From Plazaster borealis (lineage: Eukaryota > Echinodermata > Asteroidea > Forcipulatida > Labidiasteridae), in the NCBI GenBank assembly GCA_021014325.1, contig CM037472.1, positions 31,768,234 to 31,832,233 of the forward strand: a stretch of DNA of 64,000 nt, in the 5' to 3' direction. This document shows positions 22,083 to 34,400 of the stretch, in pieces. Numbering within the stretch: position 1 is the stretch's first letter; each line of letters starts with the position of its first letter. Made by a program: the position numbers and the translations under genes. The notes beneath the pieces were generated by a model. It did no database searches. It was given only the letters and a program-made list of their open reading frames with translations, and had not been told where the DNA came from.

Positions 22083-22242
22083 TAGATTCGTTTTAGACCT
22101 TAAGTAAATCAGAGTCTTGTTTGCTATTAGTTTTAATTATATACCGCACACGGTACTTGTAGATCAGTGCATATAAAAGGGGTTGTGATACCAAGCATAT
22201 TCACATATGACGATCATTGGTGGTTCTTGTGAAATATTTATT

Positions 22243-22574
22243 TTAAAGGAACGTTACAGAACTGGTAAATGAAATTTTCTTTAAGATCACAGATTTACAT
22301 AAAACTTACACGGTCTAATGATGATGATAGTAGAAAACACCCCTTGAAGAGAAATAAATAAAACTAATTTCCGATTGAAGTTTATCGCTCATGAGCGTTT
22401 TATTCATGCATATAACACATGCAAATGTGTAATCGGTTGTTCACTATTTTCTCGTGACCCAGACGGCCGGTCGATCTCAAACTTCTACAGGTTTGTCAGT
22501 TTATGTATATGGTGGATTATATAAAGTGCTTAACTGTTTTGTTAGCAAAAACCAATTCTGTAATGTTCCTTTAA
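22243..22574. mobile_element. TTAA-type MITE, diverged subfamily
   Basis: It starts TTAAAGGAACGTTACAGAAC and ends AATTCTGTAATGTTCCTTTAA, a clear inverted pair. Inside, 'cacagatttacataaaactt', 'ttcactattttctcgtgac' and 'ctacaggtttgt' recall the 3717-4072 subfamily. The centre holds CGCTCATGAGCG, a perfect palindrome. Confidence 0.85.
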
Positions 22575-22598
22575 GATTGCATAATGTATAAGCCTTCA

Positions 22599-22722
22599 GG
22601 GCCCAATTTCGGTGGCACTATTTCCCCAAAGAATGCTGCGCTTACAGTGGCATGTAAAGCACATGAATCTATTGGGCGTAAGCGCAGAGTTCCGAGCTAA
22701 GAACCATGAAATATTGGGCCCC
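22599..22722. mobile_element. Short GGGCCC-ended foldback variant
   Basis: GGGCCCAATTTCGG on the left, CCATGAAATATTGGGCCC on the right. The interior ('ctgcgcttac', 'gtaagcgcag') is palindromic but differs from the common family, so it may be a separate family with convergent ends. Confidence 0.65.
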
Positions 22723-22868
22723 GATCTTTTGCAATCAATATACTCCATCCAAGATGGCGGCGATTAAACATTGCCATAACTGAACAGAAACACTCATACG
22801 CTGATGTTCACGGCATCTGTTTTTACAGTTCTGATAAAACTGGGGGGGGGGGTAAATGGGAGGCTGCA

Positions 22869-23064
22869 CTATAACTCCCGGGCCAGAATTGACTCGGATT
22901 CCAGATCTCATTATGGGGCCGGACCCAATTCTGGGTCAGGACTCGGAAACTGGTAAAAAAAATATTAATATGGAATTTGTTTGCCTTTTTGACACAGATT
23001 CCGGGTCATACTGATCTAGAAATGGGTCAGGATCCGGTCAAATCTGACCGGGAGTTTTTAGACT
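22869..23064. mobile_element. GGGTCA/TGACCC foldback, copy 2
   Basis: 'ataactcccgggccag' on the left and 'tctgaccgggagttttta' on the right. The interior has repeated GGGTCA and GACCC words and an AT-rich centre. Confidence 0.75.
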
Positions 23065-24214
23065 TATTTTCGACATAGAGTAGGCCCTTCGGGCAGTATA
23101 ATATTGAAACTGTTTTACTTTACTTTTTCAAAGTTTATTTTATACAAGTTATCTCTGTGTCAAACCTGATTTAATGACATTTTAAAAATAATGTTGGTCA
23201 ATATTGATCTATTAACGGAGCATGGCCGTGGATGTTCTTTCGAATAATTCCATCAAAAATAAAGTAATAAAGAAGAGCAAAAAGAAATTCCTGACAAGTT
23301 GGAAAAGGCCATTGTTGCTTCGCCACTCGCGCGCATGGTCTCCGGTTCCAGTCGCTTCTTCGCTGTCACACAGCTGTCTTTAAGCCACTAAGGCCTCGAC
23401 GAAAGGCTTTGTACAACTCTAACTATATACGTGTCTGTGGATGAAATGGCGAGGGTGATGGTTACCACATTGTGGTGATAATGATCGTGGTGATGTTAAC
23501 GGTGAATATTATGTGTTGGTGGTAGCTATAGCAGTTTTAGTGTAAAATAGAGATGCAAAACCGACTGGGTAGGACAAAGGCATGCATTGACACCTTGCAC
23601 TGTCACAGGCAGTTACTGTTTGCATGGTCTGCCATTTTGGGAGCCAAAAATGCATGTAAAAATTCATAGACACGCGTCTAACGCATGCACGCGCCTAAAA
23701 TCCACAATCCCAAAATGGCGCAAACAAGATTTAAAAAGTAAGTGTATGCAATGTTTTTTAATCATCAGGGAAATGTTTTACATAGACTGCATGAGTCTCT
23801 GTAACTAAGCCATCTGTCTATGACTGTGAAATTCCTTCATGATGGAATAGAAGTGTGTAACAGTTATAAGCATACCGGTACAAGTTGAATTTCGTGCGTT
23901 TTTATGAGTTAACATTAGATTATTTTTTCAGGGAAAAGCACAAAAGTTTTCCTGGTGGTAACCAGAGCTTAAAACATGAAACCAGTATCTGTAACTACCC
24001 CAATACGAGGACAAGACATTTTGAAACCTAAAGAATCTGAACACACTGTGTTTGGGGTTTTCCCCGTAGTTTGTAGACTTTGCAAGTGTATTTCTCACGA
24101 TTGCAGCATTTTTGAAACAGATTGTATCGTACCTCACACATAAACTCATTTGGATTGAATTGAAGTGAAGAATTAGGAGAGTAAATTAATTTAATAAGCT
24201 GAGATAATTACATT
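23065..24214. other. Intergenic spacer
   Basis: No gene recognised. A segment at 23620-23730 ('gccattttgggag' to 'cccaaaatggcgc') has inverted ends and resembles 61555-61680, which carries the same CCATTTTGGGA / AAAATGGCGCAA pair. It is probably a small TIR element. Confidence 0.5.
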
Positions 24215-24599
24215 TTAAAGGCACTGTACACGTTTGGTAATTACTCAAAATATATATTAGCATACAAACTGACTTGGTAACGAGCATCAGAGAGCTGCTG
24301 ATAGTATAAAACATTGTGAGAAACGACTCCCTCTGAAGTAACGTAGTTTTTGAGAAAGAGGTAATTTCTCACTAAAATAATAAAAGATTTCTTGCAAGAA
24401 GCCTTTTATTCCTATCTGAAAGCACACAAATTTGTACAATAAGTGTTTTTTCTTTCATCATTTTCTTGCAACTTCGATGACCAATATTGAGCCCAAATTT
24501 CCACAGGCTTGTTATTTTATGCATATGTTGGGATACACCAAGTGAGAACACTGTCTTTGACAATTATCGAACGTGTTCAGTGCCTTTAAAAGAAGAGAA
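24215..24599. mobile_element. TTAA-type MITE, CTTGCAAG subfamily
   Basis: It starts TTAAAGGCACTGTACACG and ends CGTGTTCAGTGCCTTTAA. The centre contains TTTCTTGCAAGAAG. Very similar to 31088-31460 and 40958-41332. Confidence 0.9.
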
Positions 24600-25229
24600 A
24601 ATACCATAATATTGTGTGTAGTTGTTAATTGTCAAAATAAAAGCACCAACCACCGAATTTGACCAAGGACATTTCCAGCGTTGTTAATTCCGTTGTGGGT
24701 TTACATGGAATTTTGTTGCTCATCACGTCTTTGAAATTGACGAAATAACACGCGATGCCTCCAAAACAAAGTCATATCTTTCTGTCATCAGGTTAAATTA
24801 AAGCCATGGGACTTGTCCCTTGTTTTATATAAGCGCGTGGACTATCCGGTTCCCCAGGGGTTTATGCTTGGTCTCAATCTGGGTCGCAGGTGAAGGACAA
24901 CAGTCCAGAAAATTAAAGCCCAGATGGAATAGTTAGCGCTTAGTAGAACCTGTGCTCATGTTGATCTTTTACACAATTAGTAAATGTTCAAAGTGGGATA
25001 CTTCAGTTTCATCCGTGACAAGATGCATGAAATTGCACCTCTTGGTTATGCATTGGATCTTGCTGAGGTGGGTTTTTTTTTTCAGTTATAAACGTGTACA
25101 TAACAGAGTATAAGCAAAACCATTTTTGTATCAAGGACTTAAAGTTTGGATGTTGAGTTGTCAATTTTATGCTGAATATTCTCATAGATTCACCAGGAGG
25201 GGCGTTAATATAATTTATAGAATAATTAA
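24600..25229. other. Intergenic spacer
   Basis: No gene or recognised repeat. A poly-T run lies near 25073-25082. Confidence 0.4.
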
Positions 25230-25368
25230 AATGTCTCTGATCTAGGTTCTAATGATAACATTAAAACATGTTTTTTATGTTTTAATGTTTTACTGTGTGC
25301 GAGCATTTGAATTACCCTTTTTGGGATATAATAAAGATTAATTGAATTGAATTGAATTGAATTGAATT
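25230..25368 (+). mobile_element. LINE 3' tail with AATTG repeats
   Basis: 'cctttttgggatataataaag' is followed by five AATTG units. The organisation is like the tail at 3480-3616 but with a different body, so it comes from another LINE family. A short inverted repeat ('aaaacat' / 'atgtttta') precedes it. Confidence 0.6.
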
Positions 25369-26100
25369 ATCCTTCAAGAGGAAATAATATTTGTTTATTG
25401 GGGCTCAAAGTTCTGTATGCCCGATCGGATTTTATGAATCGTCCACGGTTGTTCATCTATACGATTGTATCGGTCTTTTTTAGCATTTCCCCAAAGCAGC
25501 CCATTCAATGTGAGGCGGCCCAGTGACCAAAGTGCTCGGGGTTTTTTTACGCCAATATCAATACCTAGTATAGCTGATTTGAAGATTTGCCATATAGGCC
25601 TAAAGGTTTGCTTTTCCTTGATGTATCCAAGATCTTGCAATTGCATGGAACCATAGTCCATTAGTGGCAGCGGCGTAGGGGTGGGGGCACCGGGCACGTA
25701 TACAACGTATACCCCCCCCCCATTTTCTAGTGCCCCCGGTGCCTCCACAAGAAAACGGATCCAGAAAAGAAAAACATGGCCCTGCCCCCCCCCCCCCCCC
25801 ACACACACACACACGCTGGAAACCAAAGCCTCCATCTCATTCCGCAGGCAGGACTATCATCTGAGGATCCACCCCCCCCCCCCCAAGAGAACAAAAACTC
25901 AGGCGTGGATCCAGAGGGTGGGTCCAGGGGGTTCATCCTGATGCATGGCCACGACCTATATAGATTCCTAATGCGACCCCTCATCCAGTTACTTTTTCGG
26001 GGGTTTGGAGTTTTTCGGGTTGAATTCCTGGATCCGCACCGGGTTGTGAACGCTGCAATCTCGTCAGTTTCCAGGCTTTGAAAGTTTTGCTTCAATGATC
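25369..26100. repeat. C/G-homopolymer-rich repeat region
   Basis: It includes poly-C runs at about 25712-25721, 25786-25800 and 25872-25884, and an AC run at about 25801-25814. An inverted repeat lies at 25685-25744 ('gggcaccgggcac' against 'gtgcccccggtgcc'). Overlapping open frames on both strands come from this composition. A minus-strand frame at about 25395-25660, outside the C runs, reads as ordinary protein but I cannot assign it. Confidence 0.6.
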
Positions 26101-26624
26101 AATTTGAATGTTCACCACCTCGTTCCTAAAGGCCACGTCACATGAGGCAATTTACACGCAACTATGCAGTTGCAGGCAATTTCTGACAAATAAACTCTTT
26201 CATATTTCAATGTTCTTATTATTTTATTGGAGGGAGTGAGCAACTCTTGCCGAAGTTTTGTTGTGTATGTGCAGTGCAGTCGGTTGCCTCCACTGAGTTA
26301 CCTGCAAAAATTGCCAAGTTGGCCTTCAACGGGCCTAAATCAAACATGTTTTAATATTCCTCTTAAACAAACAACGGGCCAGGTAAGTTTCTGTTACAGC
26401 CTCAGTTTGGCTGGAATAAATGAAAAGAAAATGAGACAGCACCGGTAAACGTTTACTACATGTATTATTATACCCTCCAAGCTCAACACAGTTTTGACTG
26501 GCCGAGTTTTAATTTTCCAACGAGCGCTGCATAACATGGCGGATCTGGTGACGATCATTGGCAAGTATAAAATAGAGGGCGCTGTTAATATTCCTTATAC
26601 AAAAATCAAAAGAAAATTCGGGTG
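26101..26624. other. Intergenic spacer
   Basis: Nothing recognised. The first open frame (26227-26448) shows no family resemblance. Confidence 0.4.
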
Positions 26625-26830
26625 TGGGGGCCGTTGCCTGGGGGACATATTCTCCGTTGGAGGACACAATCTCCGTTGAGCACGGCGGACAGAATAACCT
26701 AACGAGAGACAGTTTATCCTAGGAGATACTGTCTCGGGGGACGTTGTACCCTAAAAAACCAGGTAAAGTTGTCCGGGGGACAGATTCACCGGGGGGACAG
26801 AATCTCCGTCCACACCGGCCTAAGAACTTT
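26625..26830. repeat. Degenerate direct repeats of a GGGGGACAGAATCTCCG word
   Basis: Variants of 'ggggacatattctccgttgg', 'ggacacaatctccgttg', 'ggacagattcacc' and 'ggacagaatctccg' recur five to six times. Similar words occur at 27246-27300, after the neighbouring MITE. One older repeat may have been split by the insertion at 26847-27168. Confidence 0.55.
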
Positions 26831-26846
26831 TTGTCCTCACGGGAAA

Positions 26847-27168
26847 TTAAAGGCATCGTACACGTTTGGTAATTGTCAAAGACCAGTGTTCTCACTTGGT
26901 GTATCCCATCATGCATAAAATAACAAGCCTGTGAAAATTTGGGCTCAATTGGTCATCGAAGTTGCAAGAAAATGATGAAAGAAAAAACACCCTTGTTGTA
27001 CAAATTTGTGTGCTTTCAGATTGGGAATAAAAACTTCTTGTTAGAACGTTACTTCAGAGGGAGTCGTTTCTCACAATGTTTTATACTATCAACAGCTCTC
27101 TGTTGCTCGTTACCAAGTCAGTTTTTATGCTAACATTTATTTTGGGTTAACGTGTACAGTGCCTTTAA
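26847..27168. mobile_element. TTAA-type MITE with half of its central palindrome deleted
   Basis: It starts TTAAAGGCATCGTACACG and ends GTGTACAGTGCCTTTAA. Blocks match 13011-13388, but the centre reads AAACTTCTTGTTAGAACG and the right half of the palindrome is missing. Confidence 0.85.
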
Positions 27169-27711
27169 CCATGGACTGGACGTAGAGGAGGATGATTCAA
27201 AAGAGGGCGCTATCAAAAGAAGTTTGTACACAGTTCGCCGTACTGTGGGGGGACAAAACGTTCGTAGGAAAAACAATCTCGCCGGGAGGAGAGTTGTCGG
27301 CGCCCACTGCGTGATTTTCTTTTTGTTTAGGCCTACAATAGGGGGGCATTTATACATTTTACGTTTCGCGAAGCATTAAACAAAATAATTACCCAAATAT
27401 AAAACGCCCAAAGAAACAGCCGCTCCCCGGAAAAAGTATTTGTATTTTGCTAGCATTAGAGCAGAGAATAAATACAAAATAAAGGCTATTGTGTTTTATC
27501 TGCTCTCAGAATAAAAGTTTGTCAAGAACGTTTGAGCTGGTGACGGATGTTCTTCAATGATGTCTCCAAAAGGCTATTGTATTGTAAGAAAACAACGTGA
27601 AGAATCGTTTTTATTTTGTCATTTGAAACGCTAAAGTGAGTAAAGGGTTTTTAACCCTCTGATAAAGACCTGGTTTTATGTATACATTTCAGAAAGCCAT
27701 ACCCTACGCCT

Positions 27712-27893
27712 ATAGACCTTTATCATGGTGCGGCCATCTTGATTTTCTCCCATTCAAATCAGTGTAACCAAACCGAGGCTGGAAGAAAAAAATAGTCTGG
27801 TTCCTTTTTGTACAATGAATATAAGCACCCGTCACTGTTTTCGGATACAGGGAACATGACCAAGATGGTGGCAGCATGAATAAGGTCTATAGG
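27712..27893. mobile_element. TIR element TATAGACCTTTATCATGGTG
   Basis: The left end 'tatagacctttatcatggtg' pairs with the right end 'gcagcatgaataaggtctata'. Next to the ends, GGCCATCTTGA is matched by CCAAGATGG. A related copy lies at 42764-42885. Confidence 0.75.
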
Positions 27894-28477
27894 CCAGCCA
27901 GCCAGCCAGACATTATAATTTGCTGACTTTTTATAGCTACATTTCCAGAGTACTAAATTATTTGAAACCAAGGGCTTTTGTTAGATTTTACTGCATCATA
28001 GAAAGTATACTAACTTGGGAAACATGGGGAATTCTTAATTCAGGACATGACTTTTAAAACAATGCATTTGTCATTGTTTTATTTCAGAGTGCATTGACAC
28101 CTTATCTTATCCTTCTTATTTTTTAATGTTTTTTACAACTTTCAAACTTTGCCGCGTGTGATGCTGACATCAATGCATGCAAACGCCGCATCGTACGTTC
28201 ATTATGTACAGTACATGTACGTGTGTTGGCAGCAGTTTCGTAAGCCGTTCAACTGAAATCGGGAAACCCGGCATTCATTTACTAAATAATCATCCAAGAT
28301 GGCGGATGATATTGCTCTAAAACCAAAATGCACTTGTTGTGTTTTAGTACCTTCTTGAATCGTGAATATGATTATTTGAATTGTCAGTACGGTAACCGCT
28401 TTTACGTTAATGTGGTTTCGTTAAGTATGTAGAATCTCATTTCTGAATCGTCGAGAGAAAGGTTTCGTTTTTTAAGG
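27894..28477. other. Spacer upstream of the PP4R3 gene
   Basis: It should contain promoter and 5' leader of the PP4R3 homologue. A GCCAGCCAGCCAGCC run lies at 27894-27908 and 'ccaagatggcgg' at about 28292. No TATA box was placed with confidence. Confidence 0.4.
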
Positions 28478-31400
28478 ATGGCAGACACAAGACGGAGAGT
28501 GAAACTGTATGTTCTCAACGATGAACGACAGTGGGACGACAGAGGCACGGGCCATGTATCGTCGTGTTATGTGGAGCGGTTAAATGGGATGTGCCTTCTT
28601 GTGCGATCAGAAACAGATGGTAACAATGTTTCCTTTATGTTTGTGAGACCTGTTATTAAAGCATTTTCATTATGAGGTTGTTAATGTTAGATACCGTTAG
28701 ATTTAACATTGCATTTTGAAAGACTAAAGTGAAATCGTTTTTTGAAAAATGACGCTGTTCTGTGACTGTGTGACACTGACAGTGTGAGGCTGAGGGATTG
28801 GATTGTTTAAATGTTATGCCTAATTAAACATTTTGATTCAGCATCAACAACATGTTGATCATAATGATCAGTATTTTTGAGAGGGGAAATTACCATAACT
28901 GAACACCATATTTTATTTATTACAACCACAACACGATTCTGAATTTCTTGTTTACCCAGAAATTATTATGTTTGAGTCGGATTTGACATCTGCCCCATTT
29001 TTTAGTTGATAACGATAACAATATTAATAACAAAAGTTCCTTCCTCCATACTATAAGTAAGTTAGTCTCTACTATTATAAAACTTCATAAATGGTATGCT
29101 GCTCACATGGTCCACAATAACCAACGGTTCATGTGTAAAATCATGTACTGTTGGTATTGGTTAATGTAAAACAGCGCTGCGCGCAGCATACCATTGATTA
29201 CCAGCATGCGGTTTGCATTTTGGAGAGACCAAACCGGTATGCTACACACAACGCTGGTTCATGATAACCAACGATTCATGTATAAAAACATGTAGGCCTA
29301 CCGCTGGTTATCGTGGATTAGCGGTTGCGCGCAGCATACCATTGATTACGCTAGCATCATAGTTGTTTCCGTAAGGCAAGGATTCTGAAAAACGGTGAGA
29401 ATTTATCGATTTTCGTAGAATGTTTTGCAGAGTTGATTTTCTGGACCCACGCAACGCTCAATGAGAGTACAAAGAACAGATAGAGCCTAGTTTTAGCAAG
29501 ATCTTTTTCCAAAAAAGAACTGTAGGCCTATGCATGTAAACATGAACGGCAAAAAAGTTCAAATAGGATTTTTTACATGTCACTGTATGAGTTTCGTTGA
29601 GACAATAGCGGATCGAACCTCATAGTTCTATTCTAGAAGTACTTTAGCCCTAACCATAGAGAAAGGACTAACTAACCATCGTTTAACATCAATGCAACAA
29701 GATACGTACAAATTGCAAGAATGGTAATCCACCTTTAACGGTCCTACATGTACATGCCATTAATGAAGAGCAAATTATGAGCGATGTTGCTTTGTAATGT
29801 TAGCAATTTCAGCTATTTCTGTCGACCTAATGTCTAGATTTGCCTGATTTTCACCACTTTCATTCATACAAACTAAAACATCCATAAAAAGAACACAGAA
29901 ATGATCTTTACTTCATTAGGATTCTCAAAACATCATCAAGTAAATTTTTTTCCAGGGAAAACAAACTAACTGAAGACTGCAGAGTTGTTCATCTTCGGGT
30001 CGACATTTTGAACCTTGAACTTATTTTGTCACATGACAATTGTATCCAATCAATCAAATGCGTTAGAACCAATCAAATGGCAGTTAGTTTAATCCTAACT
30101 ATGGTTTGTGCAGTATATGGTGTTTGCATGTGTTTGTAGTGACATTCAAACTGAGGACTTAAACAAAGGGGATAATCTGGCAATAAGTCCACGATTGCCA
30201 TCACAAAGGAAAACAAGGGTCCACATTTTTGTCAAGATAAAGAGTTGAACAAAGGAGGGTCCACGATTGGTGGTTATCTCACACTTGCGTGTGTGTGCGT
30301 GTGGTACATACTGTACGATGTGTGAGTGTATCTTTTTTCGATGATCCTATGAATTTGCGTTGTATTGCGTAGCCCATTCATTAGGATTACCCTCATCTGG
30401 CTGAAAAGTACACATGCGCTACATTTTCAAATCCACAGCGACCGAACCGCAGTGTTTGATTAATGGAAATCTGGATACATACTTTTCTCTTTTTTACAAT
30501 TTAATGAAACCTTGGGCCTTCTACTGCAAAGGAAGTTAAGAAAGACCTTGTGTGGGATAAAGACGGAACTACTTGGAATGCGCACGTTAGCTATGAAATG
30601 AGGTACATGTACATGCTGTTCTAGTTAGTAGCAAAGTTTGGTCGTTAACTAGAACAGCATGCACCTTGTTCCACGGCTAACGGGCGCTTTCCCAGTATTT
30701 GCAAAGTTGTCTATAGACCCTGAACTCTGCAACTTGATAATCGCACTTGACGCACAGCGTGAGAAGCGCGCGTGAAGACAAATCGTGTAATCGTGTAAAT
30801 GCCCTTTCGAAATAAACAACACACCGCAGTGCACAGGCATATTCAACATGGTGCATATTGAAAGGGTCTAATGAGCACATTTAAAATTGTTTTTAAAAAG
30901 TCAAACAATTGACAAATTTTTACATATTGTTTATCAAAACCCTCCTGTCTACAACCTCGGAAAGATGGAGGGTTATAATTGTCTCAAATATTCTTTAAGC
31001 AAAGCACTTGTGGCGTCCTGCATGGCATACTGCAGAATGAAAAAGTAATTGCCATCAACAACAAAAATGGCTTGAAAAAAAAACCACTTAAAGGCATCGT
31101 ACACGTTTGGTAATTACTAAAAATATATATTAGCATAAAAACTGACTTGGTAACGAGCAACAGAGAGCTGTTGATAGTATAAAACGTTGTGAGAAACGAC
31201 TCCCTCTGAAGTAACGTAGTTTTTGAGAAAGAGTAATTCTCACTAAAATAATAAAAAACTTCTTGCAAGAAGTTTTTATTCCTATCTAAAAGCACACAAA
31301 TTTGTACAACAAGGGTGTTTTTTCTTTCATCATTTTCTTGCAACTTCGATGACCAATTGAGCCCAAATTTTCACAGGCTTGTTATTTTATGCATATGTTG

Positions 31401-34400
31401 GGATACACCAAATGAGAACACTGTTCTTTGACAACTACCAAACGTGTACGATGCCTTTAAACAGAGGAGTGAAAGAACTGCAAAATCCACACAAAAAATC
31501 TTTAAAGAATGAAGTAAACAGTTGCCGGTGAAGATGGTAGTGCGATTATGTCAGGTTATGTAAATTTTGAAACTATTCATGGTGGGAAAAGATTAATAAT
31601 TTATAAAGGTAAACTGCATAACACCACTGCATAAGATCTCTCTTGAGGAGTGATGACTTTGAGAAGAGCCAGTTTATACCTCATTATGTTACTGCAAGTT
31701 TGTCGCTATTAATTTGTTATCAATTACATTTTGGAAAAAAAAATTATTTTCAGCTAAATGGGCATATTTGACCTTCATTTTCAAAAAGCAACCTTGATTG
31801 ATTCACAGGGTGTACAATCTTGTTGAACCATTGCATAATGAGATTAGTCATAATATGGGATGATATGGTGTACTGCCAATATTGAAAACAATGGACACCA
31901 ATGCTGTTTTTAGCCAAAGATAACAGATAATCATGCCACCATCTTCACCAGCAACATCATCTACATTGGTTAGATTAAATTTCATCTCAGCACGCTTATG
32001 GTCTTGGGGTGGTTTTCTGTCATTGCTGGGGTTAAAGGTTAAAAAGTGATGTATGGTCCTCATTAATAATTTACTATGACTTACCCATTAACAATAAATA
32101 CTCATGTCAGATGACCACTAAGTGCACCTTTTAGTCTGAATATAAAATTTGAACTCTAAAATGCTTTGGTGTTGGGAGGCTTGGGATTGAAATATATTCC
32201 ACGTATTTCCGTTTTTAATCGCTTTGAATGGTGAGATCTTTATGGTTAAATCAAGCAGGCTGATAACTGTTGAATGAGTCAATGTAATGTACCCATCCAT
32301 CACAAATTATTTTTCAAGTCAAAAGCATCTTTATTTACTAAAAATAGGCCAAAGTATATGTTCTGTTCGTGCTCATTGAGCAGGAGGCTGTGAAAAGAAA
32401 AAACAAAACATAAAACGCAAACTTACTCACCATCTGTGTGATTTCGCATGTTGCTGTCTAAAAAATAAAGTGCATTGATTTTTGCATCTTTGTATGCAAT
32501 ACTGAAAACGCAAATGTGCATTGTGCAGACACTTGACCCTATAGAATCTTGCATGGGATGCCCTTAGTTTTTCGACAGCCTTGTGCGGAGGAGTTAAAGA
32601 GATATAGTGAGCATTAGCTTTTTTTAAATATTATGAATCAAATTTGCACTGTTGTGTTTTTATGTATTAACACAACTCCCCAATGGGCATGAGAAACAAG
32701 ACCCTGTGACAGTTTAGTAATGCATTCTATGTAAACAAATTTACACTGTCATGACTGTAGTTTAAACATAAACAGTTAGTTCAGTGTGAGCTGTGCCACA
32801 GTTAGTTATCCACTAGGAGTAGACTATCCACTATCTACAATCCGGCAGTTTATCAACTCAGACTATCCACTGTCCACAATCCAGTGGGGTCCACATTTTA
32901 GACCACAGGACATTTTATGGTGGATTGGAAACATACATGTTATTTACACAATGGAGCTACTGCTTATTTTATGATGATTGAAGTTATTTAAATACCTTAG
33001 GTTCAGTGTTCTATTTTATTGTCTTGACCCATGCCCCATTTTCTTTTTGATATAAAGGAGTGTATACGAACTGTAAATATACATGCAAACAAATTCACAT
33101 GTTTATTGGTCATAGATGCAAGGATTTCATCCAGTGTGAACCTTGTGTGTTGGTACATGTACTCGTTTACATGTACGTGCATGTATTGTGAACAAAATAG
33201 TCAGTATATTAACAGGGTTTGCCCTTCACTTTTTCAGTGACTGTCCAGTAGGGACCAGCTAGCTTGTCAATTGACTTGTCCGTCAGCTTTTTCAGTAGTC
33301 AATGTTTCAAATGAAATAGAGATGCTTTTCAACACTGAACTAGCCAGCTAGATCACAATTTGACTGGTCCTCATGTGTTTTAACCGGCATATGGCCAGCG
33401 GACCACTGTTAAGGGAGAAGGCTATAGACGATGTGACCTCTGACGTCATTCGAAAATCATAACATGATGCGCGCGCATGTCGCCGGGCAAAACCTTTGTG
33501 TACTGACAGCCACCTACAAAGGACAGGCAACGTTACCATGGGTACGCGTCTTCTTGCCCGGCGGAAACATGACTTTTGTCAACAGAGGGCGGTTTGAATG
33601 TAAACAGAGGTCACATCGTCTATATAAACATTTAAATGAAAAGATCTACAGGCAATGCCAAAATCTATTGATGTCAATATTTCACTCAAGACCCTCCACA
33701 AATTAATTGTGTTAACACAGGTGCGAAATGGATTAATATAACAGGTCGTTTTGTTATTTACTTTATGTACTGCAGGGTCCATTCTATTGGAATCTAAGAT
33801 TCAACAGGACACTGCCTACCAGAAGCAACAGGTAAATAAACACTCTGTGGAATGTTGGTCCATACATGTACCATTATAGGTACTTCAACTGTTTAAATGG
33901 GACTCGGAAACTGTTTCACCATTCTTCAAAATACTCAGAGAACCCCAAATTGTCATGAAACCAAAACCTTTCAGGCAGTAGACCATGTGACCTGTGACAT
34001 CACATGCTTACAAAAGAGCCACAGCGTCTGGTCTTCCTGCTGACGTGTACAATTTGTATACAGCTTAATGGAAGAAAACGTAATTAAAATACAAAATGTG
34101 CATTTTCTGATATGACCACTGTTTACTAGTGTAGGATCTTGCCTGCCAGAAAAAGCCCCGGAATATTCAAGGCTTTTCTTTGTTGTGAAAAGGTGATATG
34201 GTCTTTTCTTTTCAAAAGCTTTTTGTTTCCATGTGCCATACATGTATGTCCCAGTACAAAAGTATCCACCTAAACTTTAAAATTTGTTTTTAAAGGTATT
34301 ATACAGGATTGGTAGAGCTGACAAAATAGTCACAGACAGAGTTCGTGTTTTGTGTGATCAACCATATACATGAAATAACAAACCTGTGAAAATGTGGTCA

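Noticed and set aside
25395..26095. Open frames rich in proline, threonine, histidine and glycine
   Set aside because: Mostly homopolymer C/G and AC microsatellite. Only the 25395-25660 minus-strand part looks protein-like, and it matches no family I recognise.
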